A DNA stretch of 64,000 bases from Nitrobacter sp039808345 (GTDB lineage: Bacteria; Pseudomonadota; Alphaproteobacteria; Rhizobiales; Xanthobacteraceae): assembly GCF_047824785.1 (NCBI RefSeq), contig NZ_CP181167.1, forward strand, positions 1,054,001 to 1,118,000, written 5' to 3'. Made by a program: the position numbers and the translations under genes. Below the pieces are notes generated by a model. The model saw only the letters and a list, made by a program, of their open reading frames with translations, did not search any database and was not told the DNA's origin. Of this stretch, positions 16,951-26,296 are shown piece by piece (the first letter of the stretch is position 1; every line of letters begins with the position of its first letter).

Positions 16951-18015
16951 GGCGATGCAGCTTTCGAACCCTTCGGTGATCGCCTTTTCCGGCAGATTGC
17001 GGCCGATGAAGACGATGCGGCTTTGGCGCCTTTCGTCTTCCTTCCAGGGCCGTTGATGGTCGCCGTCGAGAATCATATGCACGCCCTGGAATACGAAGCG
17101 CCGATCTTCATCCTTGAACGAAAGAATGCCCTTGCTGCGCAGGATGTTCGGGCCTTCCTTCTGCACGAGATCCTCGACCCACGGGAAAAACTTGTCCGCG
17201 TCGAGCGGCTTGTCGGTTTTGAGTGAAATCGACTGCATTTCCTCGTCGTGGTAGTGCTTGACCCCGCCATGATGGTCATCGTGCTTGTGGTCATGATCGT
17301 GATCATGGTGGTCATGGTCATGATGGTGATCGTGGCCATGATCGTGATGATGGTCGTGATCGTGACCCTTGCTTTCGAGGAAAGCCGGTTCGATATCGAG
17401 AATGCGGTCGAGGTCGAAGGCGTTGCGTTCCAGAATCTCGCTGAGCGCGATCTGCGCCCGTTGGGTTCTGTGCAACTTCGCGTAAGGATTGATGCCGCGG
17501 ATGCGCGCCTCGATTTCGCTGAGTTCGTCGGGTGAGACCAGATCGGTCTTGTTGATCAGGATCACGTCGGCGAAGGCGATCTGGTTCTTGGCTTCCGGGG
17601 CGTCCTTGAGCCGGTCATTTAGCCACTTGGCATCGGTGACGGTGACGACGGCGTCGAGCTTGGTCTTCTTGCCGACATTCTCATCGACGAAAAAGGTCTG
17701 CGCCACCGGCGCCGGATCGGCGAGGCCGGTGGTCTCGACGATAATGGCGTCGAATTTGCCGTTCCGCTTCATCAGGTCGGCCAGGATGCGCATGAGATCT
17801 CCGCGCACGGTGCAGCAGATGCAACCGTTGTTCATTTCGAACACTTCCTCGTCAGCCCCGACGACGAGGTCGTTGTCGATGCCGATTTCTCCGAACTCGT
17901 TGACGATGACGGCGTATTTTCGTCCGTGCTCCTCCGAAAGGATCCGATTGAGCAGTGTGGTCTTGCCGGCGCCAAGATAGCCGGTCAGCACGGTGACCGG
18001 GATTTTGTCAGTCAT
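16948..18015 (-). CDS. CobW/COG0523 metal-chaperone GTPase with long histidine-rich loop
   Basis: 355 residues. G-domain motifs: Walker A GYLGAGKTTLL (12-22), metal-binding GCICC (64-68), ETTGLADPAPV and NKTD. A loop of about 45 residues between the G domain and the C-terminal CobW domain is almost pure His/Asp, more than 20 histidines, followed by HYHDEEM. COG0523 proteins hand metals, mostly zinc, to client enzymes. The loop probably stores or captures zinc or nickel. Stands alone; no Zur site was identified. Confidence 0.9.
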   Translation of the reverse strand: MTDKIPVTVLTGYLGAGKTTLLNRILSEEHGRKYAVIVNEFGEIGIDNDLVVGADEEVFEMNNGCICCTVRGDLMRILADLMKRNGKFDAIIVETTGLADPAPVAQTFFVDENVGKKTKLDAVVTVTDAKWLNDRLKDAPEAKNQIAFADVILINKTDLVSPDELSEIEARIRGINPYAKLHRTQRAQIALSEILERNAFDLDRILDIEPAFLESKGHDHDHHHDHGHDHHHDHDHHDHDHDHKHDDHHGGVKHYHDEEMQSISLKTDKPLDADKFFPWVEDLVQKEGPNILRSKGILSFKDEDRRFVFQGVHMILDGDHQRPWKEDERRQSRIVFIGRNLPEKAITEGFESCIA

Positions 18016-18221
18016 TTTGTTCCTCCGCTGGTTCGCCTATATAGGCACCCAGCCTCCTTGCATCAATCATCGCGAGGGATCGTTCCTCGGTACGGATTCT
18101 CGTGGGCGGTCGCCTGCATCGCGCGCTGACGCCGATCTTGCGCGGCTGCCGGATCGTGCGGGTTTGCGCACGGGCGAGCAAAGGGCGAAGCTGAAGCTAT
18201 CGAATTCCGGCTCTTTTTGAC

Positions 18222-18503
18222 CTATTTGCGATCGGCCTCCTGCTTCGCCGGGTTCTCGGCATTCGGCTGCCCGTCATCAGGCTCGCGCGTGAGGAGTCCG
18301 GCTCCCAACAGCCCGGCAATGAAAATGTCCGGGCTCACCGTTGAAACGTGAACACCCTCCTGGAACATGCGATCAGCAACCGCTTCCATGTATTCGCGAT
18401 CGCTGAGGTTTTGTTCATTCCAGCTCGACTCGCGCAGGCGGCGGATTGCATCAAACGACGTTTCGGCCTCGATCAGCAGCCCCTGGCTGGTGCGGTATCG
18501 CAT
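18222..18503 (-). CDS. Conserved hypothetical protein
   Basis: 93 residues from an ATG with a good ribosome site (AAGGAGAG, 6 bases upstream); an upstream in-frame start exists but lacks one. The sequence (MRYRTSQGLLIEAET...) has a mixed alpha/beta start, a helix around AVADRMFQEGV and a charged tail rich in Asn, Pro and Lys. No family recognised. It is read away from the neighbouring genes. Confidence 0.6.
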   Translation of the reverse strand: MRYRTSQGLLIEAETSFDAIRRLRESSWNEQNLSDREYMEAVADRMFQEGVHVSTVSPDIFIAGLLGAGLLTREPDDGQPNAENPAKQEADRK

Positions 18504-18966
18504 CGGTTCTCTCCTTGAGACGAGTGTTTCTGCGGCTTCGATACCAGCCTTAATCACAGGCGGGCAGGGCTTGTCCATGAGGGCGATCGATCGGCACCCG
18601 GGTCACGCGGGATGTGTGTACCTTGAAATACCGCTGTCGCCAGTCGCGGCCAAATCCCGGCGCGTGGCCCTCGCCGGCGCGCCGTTGAGTGAGGAAGCCG
18701 TCCCTCCGCTGCCGTGAAGCCTTTATAGGGATCAGGTAACTTCGTTCAGACCGGCTTCGCGGTCAAACGGCAAGTTAAGTGTCGTAAACGCCGGATGCAA
18801 ACCTTACCCGCGGATGGCTGATCCATCCAAAAGCGTCGGTTAAAGGCAAGGCTATGAGCACAAGCGATGAACGCTGGGAGCTACCGTCGCGCAGCGCTTT
18901 CAGCTTCCTGCAATTCGGTCGCGGTTGATCGCAAACCGGGGCGGGTGGGCGCTTTGCTGGATCAAC
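18504..18966. other. Gap without a convincing gene
   Basis: 463 bases with no frame I can support. A 24-codon frame beginning at the ATG at 18854, preceded by AAAGGCAAG, is the only candidate, and it has no other evidence. Confidence 0.5.
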
Positions 18967-19191
18967 TCAGTCGGCGAGCACAACCATTTCGCCGTCGATG
19001 ACCTGATATTCGGCAATAAGCTCCGGAGTGGCTTCCGAATCGACCTTGACCTCCGCGTCAGGGAGGGTTTCCTTGACCGCGCGGACAGCCGCATCCTGGT
19101 CGGCGATGGCGACAAGGATGAATTCCCGGCGCGGCGCGCCGCTGGCGCCCCTGCCGGGCCTCACGGTGCTGATTTTCCAACCTTTGATCAT
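18967..19191 (-). CDS. Conserved hypothetical protein, 74 residues
   Basis: A short alpha/beta protein: MIKGWKISTVRPGRG, a strand FILVAIAD, a helix DQDAAVRAVKETLPDAEVKV and an end rich in acidic residues (IDGEMVVLAD). Codon use and composition look like a real gene and no overlapping gene competes. Function unknown; it is separated from its neighbours by about 300 bases on one side. Confidence 0.55.
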   Translation of the reverse strand: MIKGWKISTVRPGRGASGAPRREFILVAIADQDAAVRAVKETLPDAEVKVDSEATPELIAEYQVIDGEMVVLAD

Positions 19192-19484
19192 AGCTCAATA
19201 TGACATGGATTTGCGCCCGCGTACATATCCCGTCGGGTTCGTTCCACAACTCCCTGATGCAACCGTGGCGCGGCCGGCCTTCGCCTGCGCGCTCAAGCCG
19301 CGCGCCTCTGCAAGCTTTTCTTCGGATTCGAGTTTTGAGATCTTGCCTTGATGCGTTTTCACGCGAACCCGGTCTCCCCCGATGCCTCGCTTGAAGGGGA
19401 CGTGCGTGACTTGAACGCGCCATAGCCATTGAACCCGCCGTGTCGCGATTGTAAACGTGCGGCCTTCATCTGAGAGGTCATCTG

Positions 19485-20753
19485 ATGCCGGAAACCGCGT
19501 TGAGCGCACTCGTTGATGTCTTGAGTCGGCCGGTGCATGTCCCGAAGCCTGACCAGACTGGATCTCTCGTCATCGCGGAGCCGCCGACCCCGTTCGTGGC
19601 GCCGAGATTCGAAACGGAAGACGGAGAAGGGGGCAGCCTGGAGAAGGAGATCATTCTCATCGAGGCGTCTGCGGCGGCCGGCAAGAGCACATTGGCAAGC
19701 CAATTGTCTGCAACCCTCAAGATCCCGGTTCTCGACCTGGCCAGAGTGCCCGTTGCCGCCGGATCGCTCCATGCCCTGTTGGCCGATCTGGAGACCGCCG
19801 ATAAGAGCGATCCGATGGCGGCATTTCACGAGGGGCGGCTTCCCATCATTGTCGACGCGCTTGATGAAGGCAGATTGCTGTCGAACGAGACCGGGATCGA
19901 GCAGTTTCTCGGATCAAGCGCCGAACTGTTGCAAAGCGACCGGCGAGTGACCTCAAAGCCCAAGCTGGTCATGCTGGGAAGGTTCGAGTCGATCGAGCTG
20001 GCGCGACAGCAATTTGAACGCGCCGCGCCTGAAGTGAAGCACGTCACCGCCAACGTTGAGTTCTACGACAAAGAGGGCGCCCGGCAACTGATTCACGCTT
20101 ATGCCAGGGCGGCCGCCCGGCCCGGGTCGCACTATCTGAATCACCCGGATCTCGCCGAGGATTTCATCACGACATTCTTTGATGCCATCGAAGCCGCGCT
20201 CGGCCTGTCGGCTGGCGAGTTGTGGGACGACGGACGAGGCAAGGTCTTCGCGGGCTACGCGCCACTGCTTGCGGCTGTCGGGTCCATCCTGGCTGTGATC
20301 GATGATTTCGACAACGTCGCCAGGAACCTCAGGGCGAACCGGGGTCATGAGGCGTGGGGAGTCGTCGAGGCGGTCCTGTACGAGATACTGTGCCGCGAAC
20401 AGGACAAGTTGCGGGACCGGCTAAGCGATCAATGCGAATCCGCGGTGCCGAACTCCGTCTATGATATAGAGGAGCAACTGACGCTCCTTGCGCAATACAT
20501 CCAGTCGAAGCCGCTCGAGGGTGCCGGCCGTGTCAGGCTCTCGGCCTCCGATATGGGGAAATACCGGGCGATGGTCCAAACCTATCTGCCGCATCATCCT
20601 TTCCTGCGAAGGCACGAATTCGGAGATGCCGTGCTCGGGGCGAACGCCGTGTCGCGCGCCGTCTATCACGGCGGGACGATTTCCCGGGACCGGCTGATCA
20701 GCCTGTCGCGACAATGGCGCCAGTCGGGCCCGACGCGCGGGCGGTCGCGTTGA
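19485..20753 (+). CDS. P-loop NTPase of unknown role, STAND/NACHT-like
   Basis: 422 residues. After a variable N-terminus of about 55 residues come a Walker A motif EASAAAGKSTLA and, 60 residues later, a Walker B-like strand IIVDALDEGRLLSN with the LDE typical of NACHT/STAND ATPases. A sensor-like strand KLVMLGRFESIE follows. The C-terminal half is helical and unrecognised, and the protein ends abruptly with SRQWRQSGPTRGRSR. Such ATPases are common in bacterial immune systems, but there is no effector domain or partner gene here. It may have lost a C-terminal sensor domain. Defence function is a guess. Confidence 0.6.
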   Translation: MPETALSALVDVLSRPVHVPKPDQTGSLVIAEPPTPFVAPRFETEDGEGGSLEKEIILIEASAAAGKSTLASQLSATLKIPVLDLARVPVAAGSLHALLADLETADKSDPMAAFHEGRLPIIVDALDEGRLLSNETGIEQFLGSSAELLQSDRRVTSKPKLVMLGRFESIELARQQFERAAPEVKHVTANVEFYDKEGARQLIHAYARAAARPGSHYLNHPDLAEDFITTFFDAIEAALGLSAGELWDDGRGKVFAGYAPLLAAVGSILAVIDDFDNVARNLRANRGHEAWGVVEAVLYEILCREQDKLRDRLSDQCESAVPNSVYDIEEQLTLLAQYIQSKPLEGAGRVRLSASDMGKYRAMVQTYLPHHPFLRRHEFGDAVLGANAVSRAVYHGGTISRDRLISLSRQWRQSGPTRGRSR

Positions 20754-20768
20754 TCGCGCAGGCGTCGG

Positions 20769-21221
20769 TTACGGCGTCGATCGGCCCGTCGCGGTCATCC
20801 ACCATTGCGGCGCCCGAAGCTCGGTGACGGCGTCAAATGCGTCATAGGGTTTGATGTCGAGTACGGGCGTGCCGTCATAGGCGTCCAGTGCCTTGACGGT
20901 CAGAATGTTCTTGTCCCGCTTCAGCAACTTCACGACGGCCAGCCCGATCGGATTGGGTCGTTCCGGTCCGCGGGCGGAGAACAGGCCCACTTCAGGCAGG
21001 TCGGTGCGATGCCGGGGATGCGTGGTCAAGGGGACGGGCTTGCCGGCGATCTGATCCATCCAGAACAGGACGATCAGATGCGACCATTCCTCAAGTCCGG
21101 TCAGAGCCGTCGTAAGATCCTCGCGCACGACGATTTCCGCGACGATGTCCCGGCGCGATACCCGCACCTCGTTGGTGAAACGGCTGCGCACGGTCGCTAT
21201 GGATCGCATGGAAATCGTCAT
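20769..21221 (-). CDS. tRNA t6A37 N6-methyltransferase, TrmO/TsaA family
   Basis: 150 residues matching the TsaA beta-barrel family: LTGLEEWSHLIVLFW, a conserved basic segment PRHRTDLPEVGLFSARGPERPNPIGL (the SAM-site signature) and LDIKPYDAF. TrmO methylates N6-threonylcarbamoyladenosine at position 37 of certain tRNAs. Length matches the short bacterial form. Confidence 0.85.
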   Translation of the reverse strand: MTISMRSIATVRSRFTNEVRVSRRDIVAEIVVREDLTTALTGLEEWSHLIVLFWMDQIAGKPVPLTTHPRHRTDLPEVGLFSARGPERPNPIGLAVVKLLKRDKNILTVKALDAYDGTPVLDIKPYDAFDAVTELRAPQWWMTATGRSTP

Positions 21222-21788
21222 GTGTGGTTACCGGTGCGAATGGTTGAACCGGATCTGTTGTCCGGCGAGAGGTATTGGCGGTTCATGACCTGCTGTCGCC
21301 GCCGTCCTTAACATTGCGCCAGGATCGAGCGTCACGGCAAGATCAAGGTCAAGACAAGAAAGAGAGGTCAAGATCAAGAGGTGCAATTTCGACATCCGCA
21401 TCTTCTCGCGAGGATACGGCGTTGGTGGCAGGCGCGATCGAAGCCTCGCTGTGAAAGTTGCGGCAGATCTTCGCGGCCTTCAAGCTTATCGCCGATGACC
21501 AGAACTTGGTACATGGTCAAGAAAGAGTAAGAAGATTGCGGTCGCCGATCGTGCGATCGAGATGACGTATCGACGAAAAAACCGCGACGAGATGTTTGAT
21601 ACAGCGCAAAGATCCAATCAGTTCGCGTGAGTGAATCGCGTTCGTGGTTGCCGCAGAGCAGCATGAACGGCGCTTGCATCTTAAAATATACTCCTTTAAG
21701 AAATCGGCCGGTATGTAACGCGCTTGTTGGGCCCGTATCAAAGGCCGTCAGGTGCTGGTGCGGATTTATGACAAGGAGCGCGAGCGGC
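21222..21788. other. Gap upstream of the cytochrome oxidase operon
   Basis: 567 bases with no frame I trust. A minus-strand frame at 21374-21790 contains LLCGNHERD, resembling a metallophosphoesterase motif, but nothing else of that fold. An AT-rich stretch at 21683-21700 (TTAAAATATACTCC) may include the oxidase promoter. Confidence 0.45.
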
Positions 21789-22646
21789 ATGAAGATGTCG
21801 ATGGGCCAATATGGCCGCCGGTTTGGCCGCCGGTTTCTGGGATTGGCGTTTGGAGGAGCGGCGGTTGCCGCTGGTGGAACGGCTTTTGCGGCGGGTGAGT
21901 TGGGCCAGCCGCATGCGTGGGGTTTTGATCTTCAGCAGGGCGTGACCCCTGTGATGGAGAGCGTGACCAGCATGCATAACGGGCTTCTGGTCGTGATCAC
22001 GCTGATCACGCTGTTTGTGACGGCCCTTCTGGTTATTGCGATGGTGCGGTTCAACGCACGCTCCAATCCGGTTCCCTCGAAGACGACGCACAACACGCTG
22101 ATCGAGGTTGCGTGGACGATCATCCCGGTTCTGATCCTGGTCGGCATTGCGGTTCCCTCGTTCCGTCTTTTGTTTGAGCAGCTTGACCTTCCGAAGGCTG
22201 ACCTGACGGTGAAGGCGACCGGCAAGCAGTGGTACTGGACCTACACCTATCCGGACAACGGCAAGTTCGAGTTTGACTCGCTGCTGGCGCAGGACAAGAA
22301 GCCGCGTCTGCTTGCGGTGGACAACGAACTGGTTGTTCCGGTGAACAAGGTGGTCCGGGTTCAGGTGATCGGGGCTGATGTCATTCATTCTTTTGGAGTT
22401 CCGTCGTTCGGCATGAAGGTGGACGCGATTCCGGGTCGTCTCAACGAGACCTGGTTCAAGGCCACGAAGACGGGCATTTTCTACGGCCAGTGCTCTGAGC
22501 TGTGCGGCCGGGACCATGCCTTCATGCCGATTGCGGTTCGCGTGGTAAGCGAGCAGGAATTTGCGGCGTGGGTTGAGACCGCGAAGAAGAAGTTTGCCTC
22601 GAACCCGGCGAACGCGGTGGCGTCGGCTGCCGGCGTGGTGCAGTAG
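21789..22646 (+). CDS. ctaC: Cytochrome c oxidase subunit II (aa3 type)
   Basis: 285 residues, ATG chosen because AAGGAG lies 10 bases upstream and the start MKMSMGQYGRR is followed by a signal peptide ending near TAFAAG. Two membrane segments follow, then the cupredoxin domain with the CuA site: His in VIHSFGVPSF and the motif CSELCGRDHAFM. KQWYWTYTYP is the electron-entry Trp region. It receives electrons from cytochrome c. First gene of ctaC-D-B-coxF-ctaG-ctaE. Confidence 0.95.
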   Translation: MKMSMGQYGRRFGRRFLGLAFGGAAVAAGGTAFAAGELGQPHAWGFDLQQGVTPVMESVTSMHNGLLVVITLITLFVTALLVIAMVRFNARSNPVPSKTTHNTLIEVAWTIIPVLILVGIAVPSFRLLFEQLDLPKADLTVKATGKQWYWTYTYPDNGKFEFDSLLAQDKKPRLLAVDNELVVPVNKVVRVQVIGADVIHSFGVPSFGMKVDAIPGRLNETWFKATKTGIFYGQCSELCGRDHAFMPIAVRVVSEQEFAAWVETAKKKFASNPANAVASAAGVVQ

Positions 22647-22743
22647 GCGTCGCGACGGGCGATTTCGACGAGGGGCGACGCCTGCGAAGGGGTCGCCCGC
22701 CGGGGTTCGAAGGACTTCAAGGGACGACAGACAGGATTAGACA

Positions 22744-24363
22744 ATGGCAACAGCATCTGCTCACGACCATGGCCATGACGATCATGGCGATCATGCGCAC
22801 CACCCGACAGGGTGGAAGCGCTTCGCGTATTCGACCAATCACAAGGACATCGGGACCATGTACCTGGTGTTCGCCATCGTTGCGGGGATCATCGGCGGCC
22901 TGATGTCGATGGGCATCCGGGCGGAACTGATGTACCCCGGCATACAGGTTTTTGATCCTGCGCATACCTACAACGTGTTTGCGACCAATCACGGCCTGAT
23001 CATGATCTTCTTCATGGTGATGCCGGCGATGATCGGCGGCTTCGGCAACTGGTTCGTGCCGCTGATGATCGGTGCGCCCGACATGGCGTTCCCGCGCATG
23101 AACAACATCTCGTTCTGGCTGCTGCCGGCGGCGTTCGCGCTGCTGCTGATCTCCTCGTTCATGGAGGGTGAGCCGGGCGCGACCGGAGCGGGCACGGGCT
23201 GGACGCTGTATGCGCCGCTGTCGACGAGCGGTCATCCGGGTCCGGCGGTGGACTTCAGCATTCTGTCGATCCACCTTGCGGGCGCCTCCTCGATCCTCGG
23301 TGCGATCAACTTCATCACCACGATCTTCAACATGCGCGCGCCTGGCATGACCATGCACAAGATGCCGCTGTTCGTCTGGTCGATCCTGGTCACCGTGTTC
23401 CTGCTGCTGCTGTCGCTGCCGGTTCTGGCGGGCGCGATCACGATGCTCCTGACCGACCGTAACTTCGGCACCACGTTCTTTGCGGCCGATGGCGGCGGCG
23501 ATCCGGTGCTGTTCCAGCATCTGTTCTGGTTCTTTGGTCACCCTGAGGTGTACATCCTGATTCTGCCGGGCTTCGGCATGATCAGCCATGTGATCTCGAC
23601 GTTCTCGAAGAAGCCGATCTTCGGATATCTGGGCATGGCCTACGCCATGGTGGCGATCGGCGGCATCGGCTTCGTTGTGTGGGCGCACCACATGTACACG
23701 GTCGGCATGGTGTCCTCGGCGCAGGCCTACTTCGTCGCGGCGACCATGGTGATCGCGGTGCCGACGGGCGTGAAGGTGTTCTCGTGGATCGCCACGATGT
23801 GGGGCGGCTCGATCGAGTTCAAGACGCCGATGCTGTTTGCGATCGGCTTCATCTTCCTGTTCACGGTCGGCGGCGTGACCGGCGTCGTGCTGGCCAATGC
23901 GGGCGTTGATCGCGTGATGCAGGAGACCTACTACGTCATCGCGCACTTCCACTACGTGATGGGCATTGCCGCGGTGTTCGCGATCTTCTCGGGCTGGTAC
24001 TACTGGTTCCCGAAGATGTCGGGCTACATGTACAACGAGACCATCGGCAAGCTGCACTTCTGGGTGATGTTCATCGGCGCCAACATCCTGTTCTTCCCGC
24101 AGCACTTCCTCGGTCTGCAGGGCATGATGCGGCGCATGGTGGACTATCCGGATGCGTTCGCGGGCTGGAACGAGATCTCGTCCTACGGCGCCTTCATCAC
24201 GGGCTTCGGCGTCATCATCTTCCTCTACGGCCTGATCGACGCATTCGCGCGCAAGCAGCAGGCGGCGGACAATCCGTGGGGTGAAGGCGCGACGACGCTG
24301 GAATGGACGCTGTCCTCACCGCCTCCGTTCCACCAGTTCTCCACCCTGCCGAAGGTGCAGTAA
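22744..24363 (+). CDS. ctaD: Cytochrome c oxidase subunit I (aa3 type)
   Basis: 539 residues, 12 membrane segments. Heme a and CuB ligands are present: FATNHGLIMIFFM, WFFGHPEVYILILPGFG (His-Tyr cross-link and E of the D pathway), WAHHMYTVG, and HFHYVMG. The N-terminus is His/Asp-rich (HDHGHDDHGDHAHH), unusual but known in this group. This is the catalytic subunit reducing oxygen, the terminal acceptor for electrons from nitrite via cytochrome c. Confidence 0.97.
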   Translation: MATASAHDHGHDDHGDHAHHPTGWKRFAYSTNHKDIGTMYLVFAIVAGIIGGLMSMGIRAELMYPGIQVFDPAHTYNVFATNHGLIMIFFMVMPAMIGGFGNWFVPLMIGAPDMAFPRMNNISFWLLPAAFALLLISSFMEGEPGATGAGTGWTLYAPLSTSGHPGPAVDFSILSIHLAGASSILGAINFITTIFNMRAPGMTMHKMPLFVWSILVTVFLLLLSLPVLAGAITMLLTDRNFGTTFFAADGGGDPVLFQHLFWFFGHPEVYILILPGFGMISHVISTFSKKPIFGYLGMAYAMVAIGGIGFVVWAHHMYTVGMVSSAQAYFVAATMVIAVPTGVKVFSWIATMWGGSIEFKTPMLFAIGFIFLFTVGGVTGVVLANAGVDRVMQETYYVIAHFHYVMGIAAVFAIFSGWYYWFPKMSGYMYNETIGKLHFWVMFIGANILFFPQHFLGLQGMMRRMVDYPDAFAGWNEISSYGAFITGFGVIIFLYGLIDAFARKQQAADNPWGEGATTLEWTLSSPPPFHQFSTLPKVQ

Positions 24364-24377
24364 GCAGTCATGTGAAT

Positions 24378-24405
24378 GTGCGCGGCGCGCTCACGCGCCG
24401 CGCAC
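24378..24405. terminator. Perfect 12-base hairpin between ctaD and ctaB
   Basis: GTGCGCGGCGCG, loop CTCA, CGCGCCGCGCAC. No U-tract follows, so it more likely stabilises or partly terminates the ctaCD message than fully stops transcription. Confidence 0.6.
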
Positions 24406-24424
24406 CCAACAAGCGGGTAGTATC

Positions 24425-25363
24425 GTGTCGGTTGTCGATCAAAAAGCCGTTGAGCTGCCGCCCCGGATCTCGGAGGCGGGTGTCGCCGATTACTTCGCGC
24501 TGCTGAAGCCACGAGTGATGTCACTCGTGATCTTCACCGCGCTGGTCGGGCTGATGATTGCACCGGGCCATATTCACCCGGTGCTGGGCTTCATCGCGAT
24601 CCTGTGCATCGCGGTGGGAGCCGGCGCCTCCGGCGCGCTGAACATGGCGCTGGAAGGCGATATCGACGTGCTGATGTCGCGCACGGCCAACCGGCCGATC
24701 CCGCGCGGCCGCATCACCCGCGGCGAGGCGATGGGGTTCGGTCTCACGCTGTCGTTCTTCTCGGTGATGACGCTCGGCGCCCTGGTCAACTGGTACGCCG
24801 GGGGGCTGCTCGCCTTCACGATCTTCTTTTACGTCGTGATCTACACGATGGGGCTGAAGCGGCGGACCGCGCAGAACATCGTGATCGGCGGCGCCGCCGG
24901 CGCGCTGCCGCCGGTGGTGGCGTGGGCGGCTGCGACGGGATCCTTGTCGGTGGAGCCGCTGCTTCTGTTCCTGATCATCTTCTTCTGGACGCCGCCGCAC
25001 TTCTGGGCGCTGGCGCTGTTCCGCTCCGACGATTACGCCCGCGCCGGGGTGCCGATGCTGCCGGTGGTCGCCGGTCCCGACGCGACGCGGCTGCAGATCC
25101 TGCTCTACACCATCGTGCTGGTGGCGATCGCCGCCGCGCCCTGGCCGCTCGGCTACTTCGACTGGATCTATGGCGTCACCTCGCTGATCCTGGGCGCCGG
25201 CATGCTGGTGCTCGCGATCGAGGTCTATCGCCATCGGACCGGAAGCCAGGCGCTACGCGCCACGCGGCGGCTGTTCGCCTTCTCGATCCTGTATCTGTTC
25301 GCGCTGTTCGCCGTTCTGCTGCTCGATGTGGTCGCGAAGGCCGTCGCGCCGTTGATCTGGTAG
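24425..25363 (+). CDS. ctaB: Protoheme IX farnesyltransferase (heme O synthase)
   Basis: 312 residues from a GTG start (VSVVDQKAVELPP); the frame extends upstream into ctaD and is not used. UbiA prenyltransferase family with DVLMSRTANRPIPRG (the NxxxD/Arg region), and WTPPHFWALALF in a later loop; about nine membrane segments. It farnesylates heme b to heme o for the aa3 oxidase. Start and stop lie between oxidase structural genes. Confidence 0.93.
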   Translation: MSVVDQKAVELPPRISEAGVADYFALLKPRVMSLVIFTALVGLMIAPGHIHPVLGFIAILCIAVGAGASGALNMALEGDIDVLMSRTANRPIPRGRITRGEAMGFGLTLSFFSVMTLGALVNWYAGGLLAFTIFFYVVIYTMGLKRRTAQNIVIGGAAGALPPVVAWAAATGSLSVEPLLLFLIIFFWTPPHFWALALFRSDDYARAGVPMLPVVAGPDATRLQILLYTIVLVAIAAAPWPLGYFDWIYGVTSLILGAGMLVLAIEVYRHRTGSQALRATRRLFAFSILYLFALFAVLLLDVVAKAVAPLIW

Positions 25364-25379
25364 AGGGGCGCATGAACCG

Positions 25380-25550
25380 ATGGACAGCAACCACAAGCCG
25401 GACGGAGACCGGATCGTTCTCACCGAAGCTCAGAAGAAGCGCCGGCGCGAACGCTCGATCGCGATCGCCTGTGCGCTCGGCGTCCTGGTCCTGCTGTTCT
25501 TCGCGGTCACCTTCATTAAAGGGCCGGGCGTTCTCGTCCGTCCGGTGTGA
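25380..25550 (+). CDS. CoxF-like small membrane protein of the oxidase operon
   Basis: 56 residues, ATG at 25380, between ctaB and ctaG. A charged cytoplasmic start (DRIVLTEAQKKRRRER) is followed by a single membrane helix (ALGVLVLLFFAVTFI) and a short end. Position, size and topology match the CoxF protein found between ctaB and ctaG in alphaproteobacteria. Ends a few bases before ctaG. Confidence 0.8.
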   Translation: MDSNHKPDGDRIVLTEAQKKRRRERSIAIACALGVLVLLFFAVTFIKGPGVLVRPV

Positions 25551-25556
25551 TTGAGA

Positions 25557-26201
25557 ATGACGGACGCGCCGCAACACCCGCAGCAATCCGCGGTCCCGGC
25601 TTCGCCGAAGGCTGCGCCGCGCATCGGCCGCGATGTGAAGATCGGCGCCGCCTGCGGCCTGGTGGTCGCGTTGATGCTCGGGGCGGCCTATGCGTCGGTG
25701 CCGTTCTACGACTGGTTCTGCCGCGTCACCGGGTTCAACGGAACCACGCAGGTGGCAGGGAGCGCGCCGCGGGCGGAGCCGCTGGCGCGCACGGTGACGG
25801 TGCGTTTCGACTCCAACGTCTCGGGCGGGCTGCCCTGGAAGTTCGAGGCGGAACAGACCGCGATAGAGGTCCGGATCGGCGAGGTCACCACCGTGCATTA
25901 CGCCATCACCAACGAGTCGGCGTTGCCCACGACCGGACAGGCCGCGTATAACGTCACGCCGCTGGCGGTCGGATCATACTTCACCAAGATCAACTGCTTC
26001 TGTTTCACCGAGCAAACCCTGGCGCCCGGTGAGAAGCGGGAGATGGCCGTCGTCTTCTATGTCGATCAGGCCTTCGCCGCCGACAGCGAGTACGACGGCG
26101 TCAACACCATCACCCTGTCCTATACCTTCTTCCCGGTGAAGAATGCCGCGCCCAGGCCGGTGGCGGCAAACGAGCCGGACAGGCCAGGGGGAAGCATCTG
26201 A
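25557..26201 (+). CDS. ctaG: Cytochrome c oxidase assembly protein CtaG (Cox11)
   Basis: 214 residues. One N-terminal membrane helix (GAACGLVVALMLGAAYASVPF), then the Cox11 domain with YDWFCRVTGFNGT and the copper-binding motif INCFCFTEQ. It delivers copper to the CuB centre of subunit I. An in-frame TTG six bases earlier is a less likely start. Confidence 0.94.
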   Translation: MTDAPQHPQQSAVPASPKAAPRIGRDVKIGAACGLVVALMLGAAYASVPFYDWFCRVTGFNGTTQVAGSAPRAEPLARTVTVRFDSNVSGGLPWKFEAEQTAIEVRIGEVTTVHYAITNESALPTTGQAAYNVTPLAVGSYFTKINCFCFTEQTLAPGEKREMAVVFYVDQAFAADSEYDGVNTITLSYTFFPVKNAAPRPVAANEPDRPGGSI

Positions 26202-26296
26202 CCTTCGAGGGCCGACGCGTTCGTCAACGGCGCGTTTTGTTGTGAGACCAATAGGTGCCCAATACCGCCGGCACCGCTAAGGGAGAGAGACCGCAA

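Noticed and set aside
17240..17390. Tandem repeat or CRISPR-like array suggested by the repeated ATGATGGTC pattern
   Set aside because: It is simply the codons for alternating His and Asp in the CobW GTPase; no spacers or constant repeat length.
19195..19509. A possible 104-residue minus-strand gene
   Set aside because: No recognisable motif, basic and repetitive composition, and no ribosome site; it overlaps the start region of the NTPase gene.
21374..21790. A minus-strand frame with LLCGNHERD, resembling a phosphoesterase
   Set aside because: Only this one motif fits; the remaining metal-binding motifs are missing and the frame overlaps the ctaC start.
22717..24105. A 462-codon open frame opposite ctaD
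   Set aside because: It is antisense to a well-conserved oxidase gene; His/Arg/Asp-rich composition is typical of GC-rich shadow frames.
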